40,416 nucleotides of DNA from Flavobacterium sp. (GTDB lineage: Bacteria > Bacteroidota > Bacteroidia > Chitinophagales > Chitinophagaceae). The notes beneath the pieces are model-generated. The model made no database searches. It had not been told where the DNA came from and saw only the letters and a list, made by a program, of their open reading frames with translations. Shown piece after piece: positions 1 through 8,182 of the stretch (positions are counted from its first letter, which is position 1; each line of letters opens with the position of its first letter). The stretch covers positions 42,186 to 82,601 of the forward strand of contig JASGCX010000005.1 in the NCBI GenBank assembly GCA_030053925.1. The letters are read 5' to 3'. The position numbers and the translations under genes are program-made.

Positions 1-85
1 TGTCAATTTTAATTGACAACCTTTGTGGGCCCACCAGGGCATGATCCTGGGACCCTCCCGTTTTAAGACGGGATGCTTTAATCAT
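1..85 (-). pseudogene. tRNA 3'-half copy fused to a foreign hairpin (pseudo-tRNA)
   Basis: Bases 1-55 are a perfect copy of bases 342-396, covering the variable loop, T arm, acceptor 3' strand and the start of the downstream terminator of the intact tRNA. Read on the minus strand, the copy is preceded by a strong hairpin (TCCCG/CGGGA arms around an 8-base loop) where the anticodon arm should be. No 5' acceptor strand pairs with TGGGCCC, because that position is occupied by the end of the GIY-YIG gene, whose stop lies at 86-88. It therefore cannot fold as a normal tRNA and is best read as a tRNA-like remnant created when the GIY-YIG unit arrived. The window begins inside the duplicated terminator, so the repeat may extend further. 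Confidence 0.75.
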
Positions 86-362
<277 letters not shown>

Positions 363-366
363 TTTG

Positions 367-440
367 TGGGCCCACCAGGGCATGATCCTGGGACCCCCTG
401 ATTATGAGTCAGGTGCTCTAACCAACTGAGCTATAGGCCC
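367..440 (-). tRNA. tRNA with CAT anticodon (elongator Met, or Ile2 if lysidine-modified)
   Basis: A complete 74-nt cloverleaf can be drawn: acceptor GGGCCTA/TGGGCCC, D stem GCTC/GAGC, anticodon stem CCTGA/TCAGG with loop CTCATAA, 5-base variable loop, T stem CCAGG/CCTGG, discriminator A. CCA is not encoded. The G1-C72 pair excludes initiator tRNA. The CAT anticodon fits elongator Met, but C4-G69 and C5-G68 are the pairs reported to let TilS choose Ile2 in E. coli, so Ile2 is possible. The T loop reads ATCATGC instead of the usual TTCxAxx: positions 54 and 58 are A and T, a swap of the normal T54/A58 pair. Confidence 0.93.
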
Positions 441-563
441 TAATGTTGAGTAGTTGGCTCAACACAATATTTTAAGAACTAGTTTTATTTTGAGGCGGCA
501 AAAATAAAGGTTTGAAAATATTATCCAATTCTATTTTTAAGTTTTGGCTATTATTTTTGTAGA

Positions 564-1178
564 ATGAAGCAAATTAAAAATATCATATTCGATTTGGGAG
601 GCGTTTTTTTAGAAATTCATTACCAAAAAACCAAAGACGCTTTTACTAAGTTAGGTATTCAAGATTTTGATGCCTTATTTACTCAACACCACGCTAATCA
701 TTTGTTTGAAGATTTAGAAACTGGTAAAATATCTGAGCCAGAATTCTACCAACGTTTTAGGCACGATGGTAAGGTAAACTTTACCAACACAGAAATAAAA
801 CATGCTTGGAATGCGATGCTTGGCAATTTTCCACTAGAGCGCTTAGAATGGTTGAAGACGATAAAAAACAAGTACAATATTTTCTTGTTTTCCAATACTA
901 ACCAAATTCATTACGATGCTTTTATGGCTATTTACGAGTTAAATACTGGTAATGCCGATTTTAATAGCCATTTTATAAAAGCGTATTATTCGCAGTATTT
1001 AGGTTTACGTAAGCCGTATGCCAATTCGTTTTTAGCTATTTTAGAAGAACAGAATCTACTAGCAGAAGAAACATTATTTATTGATGATACCATCAAAAAT
1101 ATTGAAGCAGCAGATGCTTTGGGTATAAAAACGATACACTTAATTGCGCCAAAAACAGTGTTGGATTTAGCATTGTAA
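564..1178 (+). CDS. HAD-superfamily hydrolase, YihX-like phosphatase
   Basis: 204 residues. HAD motif I is FDLGGVFLEI at residues 9-18; like E. coli YihX it has DLG(N/G)V, so the second Asp of the textbook DxD is absent. Motif II is the SNT at about residue 110 (FLFSNTNQIHYD), motif III the Lys in LGLRKP at about 152, and motif IV IDD in TLFIDDTIKNIEAA at about 173. An alpha-helical cap lies between motifs I and II. YihX dephosphorylates alpha-D-glucose 1-phosphate; here only the HAD fold and subgroup are supported, and the substrate is unknown. A TATTTTTG element at 552-559 lies only five bases before the ATG, so a leaderless transcript is possible, but the -33 element is not convincing. It stands alone between the tRNA unit and repeat-rich DNA. 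Confidence 0.88.
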   Translation: MKQIKNIIFDLGGVFLEIHYQKTKDAFTKLGIQDFDALFTQHHANHLFEDLETGKISEPEFYQRFRHDGKVNFTNTEIKHAWNAMLGNFPLERLEWLKTIKNKYNIFLFSNTNQIHYDAFMAIYELNTGNADFNSHFIKAYYSQYLGLRKPYANSFLAILEEQNLLAEETLFIDDTIKNIEAADALGIKTIHLIAPKTVLDLAL

Positions 1179-1189
1179 TGGTTGCTGGT

Positions 1190-1302
1190 TGATAATTATT
1201 AATTAATAATTGATAATTGATGATTAATAATTAATAATTAATAATTAATAATTAATAATTAATAATTAATAATTAATAATTGATAATTAATAATTAATAA
1301 TT
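1190..1302. repeat. tandem AT-rich repeat, 7-bp unit (AATTAAT)
   Basis: The stretch is made of AATTAAT/TTGATAA heptamers with a few T-to-G variants. It begins a few bases after the stop of the HAD gene. No open frame or hairpin-plus-T terminator is visible. It is the first of three arrays with the same 7-bp period in this roughly 600-bp gene-free stretch (1179-1781). Confidence 0.9.
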
Positions 1303-1383
1303 GGTAGTTGCAAGTATAGCTAAATGTAACAGCATTAAACTATATTGTTCAATCCTAAAATTTATTGACGGTCAGCGGTATTG

Positions 1384-1730
1384 ACTCTAAACTCCAATCT
1401 CCAAAATCCAAACTCTAAACTCTAAACTCCAAACTCTAAACTCTAAACTCCAAACTCTAAACTCCAAACTCCAAACTCCAAACTCCAAACTCCAAACTCT
1501 AAACTCCAAACTCCAAACTCTAAACTCCAAACTCTAAACTCCAAACTCTAAACTCCAAACTCCAAACTCTAAACTCTAAACTCCAAACTCTAAACTCTAA
1601 ACTCCAAACTCCAAACCCCAAACTCCAAACTCTAAACTCCAATCTCCAAAATCCAAACTCCAAACTCCAAACTCCAAACTCTAAACTCTAAACTCCAAAC
1701 TCCAAACTCTAAACTCCAAACTCTAAACTA
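1384..1730. repeat. long heptanucleotide array (AACTCCA / AACTCTA), about 49 units
   Basis: About 347 bases of uninterrupted 7-bp units that differ almost only at the sixth base (C or T), giving a mixed order of AACTCCA and AACTCTA with rare variants (AATCTCC, AAATCCA, ACCCCAA). The bases before it (1303-1383) hold nothing recognisable. The phase never breaks, which suggests growth by slippage or unequal exchange rather than degeneration. It is not translated in any sensible frame. Confidence 0.95.
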
Positions 1731-1766
1731 TGACCCATGACCCATGACCCATGACCCATCACCCAT
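1731..1766. repeat. third 7-bp array (TGACCCA), about five units
   Basis: Five units of TGACCCA (the last as TCACCCA) follow the AACTCYA array without a gap. The DUF4834 gene ends 16 bases beyond it. The unit sequence is unrelated to the two preceding arrays, but the period is identical. Confidence 0.9.
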
Positions 1767-1781
1767 TAACAACTCGTAATT

Positions 1782-2018
1782 CTATTTCACTTCTTCAAAA
1801 TCTATATACTCATCGTTGGTATTGGTGGTGGAAGATTTTTTAGGTGCTTCTTTTTTAGGCTGTTGTGCTGTAGTATGTTGCTGAAAACCTTGTTGTTCTT
1901 GCATTTTCTGCACAGTTGCTTTCATTTTAGACACGGTACGGCTTACCGGAATAACCAACTCGAATATGAAACGGTACAAGCAATATATTAATAAGCACCA
2001 AAAAATTAACTGTATCAT
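1782..2018 (-). CDS. DUF4834-like small membrane protein
   Basis: 78 residues. One N-terminal hydrophobic segment (about residues 2-24, IFWCLLIYCLYRFIFELVIP) is followed by a basic stretch and a Gln/Lys/Pro/Thr-rich tail ending in an acidic YIDFEEV motif. This layout (one N-terminal membrane helix, charged low-complexity linker, conserved acidic YIDFEE end) matches the DUF4834 family of Bacteroidota, whose function is unknown. It is divergent from rimP across about 200 bp. The tail would lie in the cytoplasm. The family call is from memory of its shape. Confidence 0.7.
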   Translation of the reverse strand: MIQLIFWCLLIYCLYRFIFELVIPVSRTVSKMKATVQKMQEQQGFQQHTTAQQPKKEAPKKSSTTNTNDEYIDFEEVK

Positions 2019-2125
2019 AATGCCGCAAAGGTAATACGCTATAACATTTCGTAAGGCATTTTCACAAATGCTTCACGGTACTGGCACCAAATAGGTAGAT
2101 TATCTTTAAATATTTACAGTATAAT

Positions 2126-2157
2126 TTGGCACTTATTGCTTTAACTCGCTACATTTG
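2126..2157 (+). promoter_or_regulatory. Bacteroidota-type promoter for rimP-nusA-infB
   Basis: A TACATTTG at 2150-2157 matches the TAnnTTTG -7 element of the Bacteroidota primary sigma factor, and a TTG at 2126-2128 lies at a plausible -33 distance (21 bases between). Transcription would begin near 2163, about 50 bases before the rimP ATG and just upstream of the leader hairpin. Confidence 0.65.
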
Positions 2158-2176
2158 CAGCGAAAGAACGAATAAC

Positions 2177-2210
2177 AGAAGGGAACGAGGTCGTTCCCTT
2201 CTTCTTTTTT
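2177..2210 (+). terminator. terminator-like hairpin in the rimP leader (possible attenuator)
   Basis: A 12-bp perfect inverted repeat (AGAAGGGAACGA / TCGTTCCCTTCT) with a tiny apex is followed directly by TCTTTTTT and then, four bases later, the rimP ATG. It has the form of an intrinsic terminator but lies between promoter and first gene. No plus-strand gene upstream needs terminating. It may attenuate the operon, whose second gene (NusA) acts on termination hairpins. Confidence 0.6.
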
Positions 2211-2214
2211 AACT

Positions 2215-2685
2215 ATGGCAGCAGCAGAGCAAATACAAGTATTAGAATCGTTTATCAACGGCATTATTGCTAATGATCCTGAAATATTTTTAGTATCGTT
2301 AAAAATAAAACCTACCAATAACATTAAAGTATTTTTAGACGCAGATACGGGCTTACCAATAGATAGATGCGTAAAAATAAACAGGCAATTATACAAGTTT
2401 ATAGAAGAAGCAGGCATGTATCCCGAAGGCGATTTTAGCCTAGAGGTATCTAGCCCTGGCATTACCGAGCCTTTAAAAATGCACCGTCAATACCAAAAAA
2501 ATATTGGCAGAAATGTAGAAGTAATTTTAAACGATACATTGGTAAAACAAGGTGTATTACAAGAAGTAGCACAAGATAGTATTACCATAGAAACAAGTGA
2601 GGGTAAAGGTAAAAAACTAGTAGTAGCACAAGTGGTAATACCTTTTGAAAATATTAAATCAACAACGGTACAAATTAAATTTTAA
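2215..2685 (+). CDS. rimP: ribosome maturation factor RimP
   Basis: 156 residues, the normal size. The N-terminal alpha/beta domain carries the family signature around residues 40-85 (VFLDADTGLPIDRCVKINRQL, then EEAGMYPEGDFSLEVSSPGITEPL), in which the LEVSSPG motif is diagnostic. The C-terminal half (about residues 88-156) is the SH3-like Sm domain. RimP binds the 30S precursor and helps assemble the S12/S5/S19 region. It is first in the rimP-nusA-infB order seen in most bacteria, 52 bases upstream of nusA. The ATG at 2215 follows the leader hairpin by four bases, so hairpin formation could also block translation initiation. Confidence 0.95.
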   Translation: MAAAEQIQVLESFINGIIANDPEIFLVSLKIKPTNNIKVFLDADTGLPIDRCVKINRQLYKFIEEAGMYPEGDFSLEVSSPGITEPLKMHRQYQKNIGRNVEVILNDTLVKQGVLQEVAQDSITIETSEGKGKKLVVAQVVIPFENIKSTTVQIKF

Positions 2686-2737
2686 TAGCGATACTACGGT
2701 GCAATAACCGTACATCGCACATTGTAAATATAACAGT

Positions 2738-3997
2738 ATGGCAAGTATCAATTTAGTAGATGCCTTTCAGGATTTTAAGGAAGCAGAAAACCTTGACAGA
2801 CCAACCTTAATGAAGGTGGTAGAAGATGTTTTTAAAACCTTGTTGCGTAAAAAATATGGTAGCGACGATAATTTTGACGTTATCGTAAACTCAGAAAAAG
2901 GTGACCTTGAAATTATTCGTAGAAGAATGATTGTAGATGATGGTGAAGTAATAAATCCTTTGGCTGAAGTAGCTTACACACAAGCTATTAAAATTGAACC
3001 CGACTTTGAAGTGGGTGAAGAATTGTACGAAGAAATGGACATGCTAGACTTTGGCAGAAGAGCTATTTTAGCCGCTAAACAAACCTTGGCTAGCCGTATT
3101 GGCGATTTAAAGAAAACAGAATTAATAAAAAAATACAACGAACGTGTAGGCGAAATTATTTCTGCCGAGGTTTATCAGGTTTGGAAAAAAGAAGTGTTAT
3201 TATTAGATGAAGAAGGTAACGAATTGATTTTACCAAAATCTGAACAAATACCACAAGACTACTTTAAAAAAGGCGAAAATGCACGTGCTGTAATTGAACG
3301 TGTAGACTTGAAAAACAATAATCCTGTTATTATTTTATCAAGAACAAGCCCTTTATTTTTAGCAAAATTGCTAGAAATAGAAGTGCCCGAAATTATGGAT
3401 GGCTTAATTTCTATTAAGAAAATAGTTCGTGACCCAGGCGAAAGAGCAAAAGTTGCTGTAGAAAGCTACGACGACCGTATAGATCCCGTAGGTGCTTGCG
3501 TAGGTATGAAGGGCAGCCGTATTCATGGTATTGTACGTGAATTGAAAAACGAAAACATCGACATCATTAACTATACCACCAATAACCAGTTGCTAATACA
3601 GCGCTCATTAACGCCTGCAAAAATTAGCTACATGAAAATTGATGAAGACAAAAAACAAGTTGATGCTTATTTAGAGCAAGATCAAGTATCGCTTGCCATT
3701 GGCCGCCGTGGTGTAAATATTAAATTGGCCTGCGAGTTAACTGGTTACGAGATTGATGTGTTTAGAAAAGATGAAGAAGTAAGTAACGAGTTTGATATTG
3801 ACTTAGATGAATTTAGCGATGAAATTGAAATGTGGATTATTGACGAGTTTAAACGTGTAGGTTGCGATACTGCTAAGAGCGTATTGAGCCTAACCGCTGA
3901 AGAACTTGAGCGTAGAACTGACCTTGAAAAAGAAACTATTTCTGATGTATTAAGAATTTTAAAAGAGGAATTTGAAAGAGAAGCAGAAGGTGCTTAA
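2738..3997 (+). CDS. nusA: transcription termination/antitermination factor NusA
   Basis: 419 residues. An N-terminal RNA-polymerase-binding domain (about 1-125) is followed by S1 (about 130-200), KH1 (CVGMKGSRIHGIVREL, about 250-265) and KH2 (SLAIGRRGVNIKLACELTGYEI, about 327-348), then a single short C-terminal helical region rich in acidic residues. The second C-terminal acidic repeat of E. coli NusA is missing, as is usual outside proteobacteria. NusA stimulates pausing and hairpin termination. The gap to infB is 219 bp and contains a 14-bp perfect palindrome at 4090-4103, but no convincing terminator, so infB is probably co-transcribed, perhaps with an internal promoter. Confidence 0.96.
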   Translation: MASINLVDAFQDFKEAENLDRPTLMKVVEDVFKTLLRKKYGSDDNFDVIVNSEKGDLEIIRRRMIVDDGEVINPLAEVAYTQAIKIEPDFEVGEELYEEMDMLDFGRRAILAAKQTLASRIGDLKKTELIKKYNERVGEIISAEVYQVWKKEVLLLDEEGNELILPKSEQIPQDYFKKGENARAVIERVDLKNNNPVIILSRTSPLFLAKLLEIEVPEIMDGLISIKKIVRDPGERAKVAVESYDDRIDPVGACVGMKGSRIHGIVRELKNENIDIINYTTNNQLLIQRSLTPAKISYMKIDEDKKQVDAYLEQDQVSLAIGRRGVNIKLACELTGYEIDVFRKDEEVSNEFDIDLDEFSDEIEMWIIDEFKRVGCDTAKSVLSLTAEELERRTDLEKETISDVLRILKEEFEREAEGA

Positions 3998-4089
3998 TTT
4001 GTGTGGAAATTTGATAACTAAGAAGGTTACTTTAACTGTGGTTTGGAATTAACTACCACAATAGAATAAAAAAGAACAAAACGTACATA

Positions 4090-4118
4090 CCGATAGCTAT
4101 CGGCGGTGCAACGCAACA
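4090..4118. repeat. palindrome CCGATAGCTATCGG plus GTGCAACGCAAC motif in the nusA-infB gap
   Basis: A perfect 14-base palindrome (4090-4103) is followed four bases later by GTGCAACGCAAC (4107-4118). The palindrome is one I recall as dispersed in Bacteroidota genomes. The 12-base motif recurs as one arm of the inverted repeat that flanks the gene at 9550-10146. Neither is followed by a T run, so a terminator role is unlikely. Confidence 0.6.
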
Positions 4119-4216
4119 AAAGCAACATAAAAGTGCAAAAGTTGGTCTCACAAAAAATCTAAATTAGTTTTAAGAGACAATGTAACTTAAAACTTAAGAC
4201 AAATTAAAAACACTGA

Positions 4217-7200
4217 ATGTCAGAACTGAAATTACCAAGGTTATTAGCCGCTGCTAAAGAGTTTAACGTGGGTCAAGATACCCTTGTAGATGCTTTAGCA
4301 AAACGTGGCTTTAACAAGGATGGTCTTACTGCTACAACTAAGCTTACCGAAGACATGTATCGTGCTTTGCAAGCTGAGTTTCAAAGCGATAAGCAAGCTA
4401 AAAACAAAGCTGATCAGGTAGAAATACCTAAGGGCCAACAAAGTGAACGTAAAAGAAAAGATGAGGAAGAATTCTCTTTTAGAAAAGATGCTGTAAAACC
4501 AGCACCTGTAGTGGCATCGCCTAAAGAAGAACCAGTGGCTGCTACACCAGTTGTAGCACCTACACCGCCGCCGCCACCAGTTGCCGAAGTACCCTCGGTA
4601 CCTGCGCCAGTTGCAGTAGAGGCACCCAAAGTAGCAACAGTGCTACCACCCCAACCATTAGCACCCGAAACTAAACCTACCGAAGTAGAAGAAGCTAAGG
4701 ATATAGTACGCATAGAAGCCCCTGAACTTGAAAGTCCTAGAATTCTTGGTACAGTTGATTTGTCTGCAATAGATAACTCAACAAGACCCAAAAAAGGTGC
4801 AAAAAAGAAAGAAGATATAAAACCAACAGACCCTGCGGTTAAAAAAACCGAACCAGTGGCAGCACCAGTAGGTAAAACGCCAAAACCAGTGGCAAAACCT
4901 ACACCAGTAGCAAAAGCACCAATACAGGAAGCAGTTACACTAGCTGCTACACCAGCACCTGCTGCAGAAGATACAGCACCAGTAATTGAAAATATTGAGG
5001 TAGAAAAAATAACGGGTCCTAAAATTTTAGGTAAAATTGCATTACCAATTGATAGCGATACCAGACCAAAACCATTAACTGCCGAAGAACGTAAAATACG
5101 TAAACGCATACCAGTAGATAACAGACGTGTAGGCGGTGCTCAACCCCATGTTGGGCAGCAAGGCGGTGGCGCAAATTTTCAAAACCGTGGCCCTCAACAA
5201 GGTGGTGGCTTTAATAGAGGTGGCCAAGGCCAAGCACCTGCTGTACAAGCACCAGGCACCGGCAATAGTAGACCAATTGTACCCGCTAATAACCGTAACA
5301 ACCAAGGTGGCTTTAACCGTGGCCCACAACAAGGTGGCGGTAATAATAGGCCAGGTGGTGGTTTCAACCGTGATAATAACCGCTCAGGTGGCAATAATAA
5401 TCGTCCAATTACTCGTAGAGATGATAAAGAAATAGACGCAAAAGAAATTCAGGATAAAATTAAGGAAACACAAGCCAAACTTAGTGGCGGTGGTGGTAGA
5501 GGTAAAAGCCTGAAAGCAAAATATCGCCGTGCTAAACGTGAAGAAGCAGCAGATGCACAAAACGAAATGGGTGGCGATGACAACAAACTACAAGTTACAG
5601 AATTTGTAACGGTAAGTGAGTTAGCCAACTTAATGGATGTAAGTTTTGCTGATGTTATTGGTAAATGTATGGGCTTAGGTATTATGGTAAGCATTAACCA
5701 ACGCCTTGATGCCGAAGTAATTGAGTTAGTAGCAAGCGAATTTGATTTTGAAGTAGAATTTATAGGTGTAGACGATATAAATGAGGATGATGACAACGGC
5801 GAAGATGCACTAGAAGACAATGAAAGCCGCCCACCAATTGTAACCATTATGGGGCACGTTGACCATGGTAAAACATCGTTGCTAGATTACATTCGTAATG
5901 CAAACGTGGTAGCAGGCGAAGCCGGTGGTATTACCCAACACATTGGTGCCTACGAGGTTACATTGCCAAATGGCAAGGCTATCACTTTTTTAGATACACC
6001 AGGTCACGAAGCCTTTACAGCAATGCGTGCTAGAGGTGCTAAGGTTACCGACATCTCTGTAATTGTGGTAGCTGCAGATGATGCGGTAATGCCACAAACT
6101 AAAGAGGCCATCAGCCACTCGCAAGCAGCAGGTGTACCAATGATTTTTGCTGTTAATAAAATTGATAGAGACGGTGCAAACCCTCAAAAAATATACGAGC
6201 AACTAGCTGGTATGAATATTTTAGTAGAAAGCTGGGGCGGTAAATTTCAAAGTCAAGAACTATCTGCAAAAGAAGGTTTAAACGTAGATTTATTATTAGA
6301 GAAGATATTATTAGAAGCCGAATTATTAGATGTTAAAGCCAATGCAGCAAAAGAAGCCACTGGTTCTATTATTGAGGCATCTTTAGATAAAGGCCGTGGT
6401 TATGTAGCCACAATTCTTGTACAAAATGGCACTTTACGTCAGGGGGACTTGATGGTTTCTGGTCAGCACTACGGCCGTGTAAAAGCAATGTTTAACGAGC
6501 GTAACCAACGTATTACAGTTGCGCCACCATCAACACCAGTAGTAATACTAGGTTTAAATGGTGCGCCACAAGCAGGTGAGAAATTTAAGGTTTACCAAGA
6601 AGAAGCCGAAGCTAAAGAAATAGCTACTAAACGTGCCCAAATTTCACGTGAACAAGGCTTACGTGCTAGAAAACACATCACGTTGGATGAGATTGGTCGT
6701 CGTTTAGCACTTGGTAATTTTAAAGAATTGAACATCATAATTAAAGGCGATGTGGATGGTTCGGTAGAGGCATTAAGTGATTCTTTACAAAAACTATCTA
6801 ACGAAGAAATTGCCATTCGTGTTGTACACAAGGCGGTTGGTCAAATTTCGGAAAGTGATATTTTATTAGCTGCGGCTTCAGATGCTATCATTGTAGGCTT
6901 TAATGTACGTCCTTCATCGCAAGCCAATAAACTAGCCGAAAACGAAGGTGTGCAGGTGAAATTATACTCTATCATTTACACTGCTATTGATGAAATTAGA
7001 AGTGCAATGGAAGGAATGTTGGAACCAAAAGTTGAAGAGAAAGAAGTTGCAACTGTGGAAATACGTGAAGTGTACAAATTTGATAAAGCAACCGTTGCAG
7101 GTTGTTATGTTCAAGAAGGTAAAATTAAACGTGACCACAAAATACGCGTATTTAGAGATGGTATTTTGGTGTACCCAAGACATGAAGGCGGTTTTGCCGA

Positions 7201-7348
7201 ATTGGGCAGCTTAAAACGCTTTAAAGACGATATGAAGGAAGTAAATAATGGTTATGAGTGTGGCTTAACTGTAAAAGGTTTTGCCGACTTGAATGTAAAT
7301 GATACCATTGTTGCTTACGAAGAAGAAGAAGTAAAACGTACTTTGTAA
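4217..7348 (+). CDS. infB: translation initiation factor IF-2
   Basis: 1043 residues. It starts with an IF2N-type helical domain ([26 protein letters not shown]), then a Pro/Ala/Val-rich linker (about 80-290), a long Gly/Asn/Arg/Gln-rich linker (about 300-410), a second IF2N-like unit near 470-520, and the GTPase core. The G1 loop GHVDHGKTS starts at residue 546, followed by DTPGHEAF (G3) and NKID (G4), then domains II, III and the fMet-tRNA-binding domain IV (VRPSS through the C-terminus). IF-2 brings initiator tRNA to the 30S subunit and promotes 50S joining. The RGG-like linker ([17 protein letters not shown]) is unusually long and may bind RNA. A terminator follows the stop codon. Confidence 0.97.
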   Translation: MSELKLPRLLAAAKEFNVGQDTLVDALAKRGFNKDGLTATTKLTEDMYRALQAEFQSDKQAKNKADQVEIPKGQQSERKRKDEEEFSFRKDAVKPAPVVASPKEEPVAATPVVAPTPPPPPVAEVPSVPAPVAVEAPKVATVLPPQPLAPETKPTEVEEAKDIVRIEAPELESPRILGTVDLSAIDNSTRPKKGAKKKEDIKPTDPAVKKTEPVAAPVGKTPKPVAKPTPVAKAPIQEAVTLAATPAPAAEDTAPVIENIEVEKITGPKILGKIALPIDSDTRPKPLTAEERKIRKRIPVDNRRVGGAQPHVGQQGGGANFQNRGPQQGGGFNRGGQGQAPAVQAPGTGNSRPIVPANNRNNQGGFNRGPQQGGGNNRPGGGFNRDNNRSGGNNNRPITRRDDKEIDAKEIQDKIKETQAKLSGGGGRGKSLKAKYRRAKREEAADAQNEMGGDDNKLQVTEFVTVSELANLMDVSFADVIGKCMGLGIMVSINQRLDAEVIELVASEFDFEVEFIGVDDINEDDDNGEDALEDNESRPPIVTIMGHVDHGKTSLLDYIRNANVVAGEAGGITQHIGAYEVTLPNGKAITFLDTPGHEAFTAMRARGAKVTDISVIVVAADDAVMPQTKEAISHSQAAGVPMIFAVNKIDRDGANPQKIYEQLAGMNILVESWGGKFQSQELSAKEGLNVDLLLEKILLEAELLDVKANAAKEATGSIIEASLDKGRGYVATILVQNGTLRQGDLMVSGQHYGRVKAMFNERNQRITVAPPSTPVVILGLNGAPQAGEKFKVYQEEAEAKEIATKRAQISREQGLRARKHITLDEIGRRLALGNFKELNIIIKGDVDGSVEALSDSLQKLSNEEIAIRVVHKAVGQISESDILLAAASDAIIVGFNVRPSSQANKLAENEGVQVKLYSIIYTAIDEIRSAMEGMLEPKVEEKEVATVEIREVYKFDKATVAGCYVQEGKIKRDHKIRVFRDGILVYPRHEGGFAELGSLKRFKDDMKEVNNGYECGLTVKGFADLNVNDTIVAYEEEEVKRTL

Positions 7349-7374
7349 ATGGTACTTACTTTATAGATAGTTTT

Positions 7375-7407
7375 AAAAAAGGGTTGCTAGTGTAGCAGCC
7401 CTTTTTT
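7375..7407 (+). terminator. intrinsic terminator after infB
   Basis: An A6 run, stem GGGTTGCT / AGCAGCCC (one G-T pair) around AGTGT, and a T6 run. It closes the rimP-nusA-infB operon. Confidence 0.85.
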
Positions 7408-7689
7408 AGTGCTTTAAATGCTTAAAAAATTAACACACAGCCGTAGTAAAAAACATGCTTACTGCTTACAAAAGGTTAACCATCTTAATTGCAAGGTAAA
7501 GCAGAAATTAGGTGGTATTTTATCACTACGAACCCGGTATTTTTATCTGTTTGCAAGCAAAAAATAATGTTACAACACAGTTGGCAAATATTTAACAGCC
7601 TTTAAGCCCTATTTACCTGTGTAGGCTTGTTACATTTTTAGTTTTGGTGCGTTAAACATCAAATCAACAAACAACAAACCTCAATTATT
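7408..7689 (+). promoter_or_regulatory. gene-free stretch with candidate promoter for the secreted protein
   Basis: Between the infB terminator and the next ATG I see only one possible signal: TAGTTTTG at 7639-7646, matching the TAnnTTTG -7 consensus about 44 bases before the start codon. No TTG stands at the expected -33 distance, so the call is weak. The rest of the stretch shows no open frame, RNA fold or repeat I recognise. Confidence 0.35.
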
Positions 7690-8127
7690 ATGAAAAAAGT
7701 AACAGCCTTAATGGCAATCTTTATGGCCTTAGCAATTGCCACATTTGCAGCACCTAACGAAAAAGTTTTAAAAGCATTTGGCAGTGCTTTTCCAAACATT
7801 GCTAAAGTAGAATGGGGCGGCACAACCGAGCAGCCTACTGCCTATTTTAAAATGAACAACATTCAAACAAGAGTAAGTTTTAACAAGGACGGCAATTTTC
7901 TTAGTTTGATGCGTTATTACACAGAAAAAGAATTACCAACTAACATTGTATTTGCCTTACAAAAAAAACATGCAGATAAAAAGGTTACTGGTGTAACTGA
8001 AACATCGGATGCTGAAGGCAATACTAATTACTACATTAAAATGCAGGACGGCAAGCATTGGTGGACTTTAAAAACTACTAATGGCGTTAGTTTTGAAGTG
8101 TATGAGAAATATAAATTACAGGCATAG
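7690..8127 (+). CDS. small secreted PepSY-like protein of unknown function
   Basis: 145 residues. Residues 1-20 form a Sec signal peptide (KK charge, hydrophobic core, cleavage after TFAA). The mature part is basic and aromatic, with a KVLKAFGSAFPNIAKVEW start followed by short beta-rich segments (TAYFKM, TRVSFNKDGNFLSLMRYY, NYYIKMQDGKHWWTLKT). The pattern "FPNAxxVxW ... F...G... " and the repeated beta-beta-alpha rhythm resemble the small periplasmic PepSY-like proteins common in Bacteroidota. I cannot assign a ligand. It is monocistronic, ends in a terminator shared with the convergent amidohydrolase, and is probably periplasmic. Confidence 0.75.
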   Translation: MKKVTALMAIFMALAIATFAAPNEKVLKAFGSAFPNIAKVEWGGTTEQPTAYFKMNNIQTRVSFNKDGNFLSLMRYYTEKELPTNIVFALQKKHADKKVTGVTETSDAEGNTNYYIKMQDGKHWWTLKTTNGVSFEVYEKYKLQA

Positions 8128-8143
8128 TATTTGGTAAAATCCT

Positions 8144-8175
8144 AAAAAACACCAGCCAAAATGCTGGTGTTTTTT
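8144..8175. terminator. bidirectional terminator between convergent genes
   Basis: Thirteen-base arms (AAAAAACACCAGC / GCTGGTGTTTTTT) with loop CAAAAT work on both strands: T6 on the plus strand after the secreted protein, and T6 on the minus strand after the amidohydrolase, which ends seven bases away. Confidence 0.9.
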
Positions 8176-8182
8176 GTGGACA

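Noticed and set aside
1384..1730. Regular repeats suggesting a CRISPR array
   Set aside because: The units are contiguous 7-mers without spacers, and no cas genes are near.
2133..2462. Minus-strand frame overlapping the rimP start
   Set aside because: It crosses the rimP promoter, leader hairpin and conserved N-terminal codons in antisense, and no family is recognisable.
4090..4103. Palindrome as terminator between nusA and infB
   Set aside because: No T run follows and the stem is only seven base pairs; it looks like a dispersed repeat.
4414..5109. Long minus-strand open frame opposite infB
   Set aside because: It is antisense to the low-complexity Pro/Ala linker of IF-2, is composed of Ala/Gly/Ser/Thr from the complement, and matches no family.
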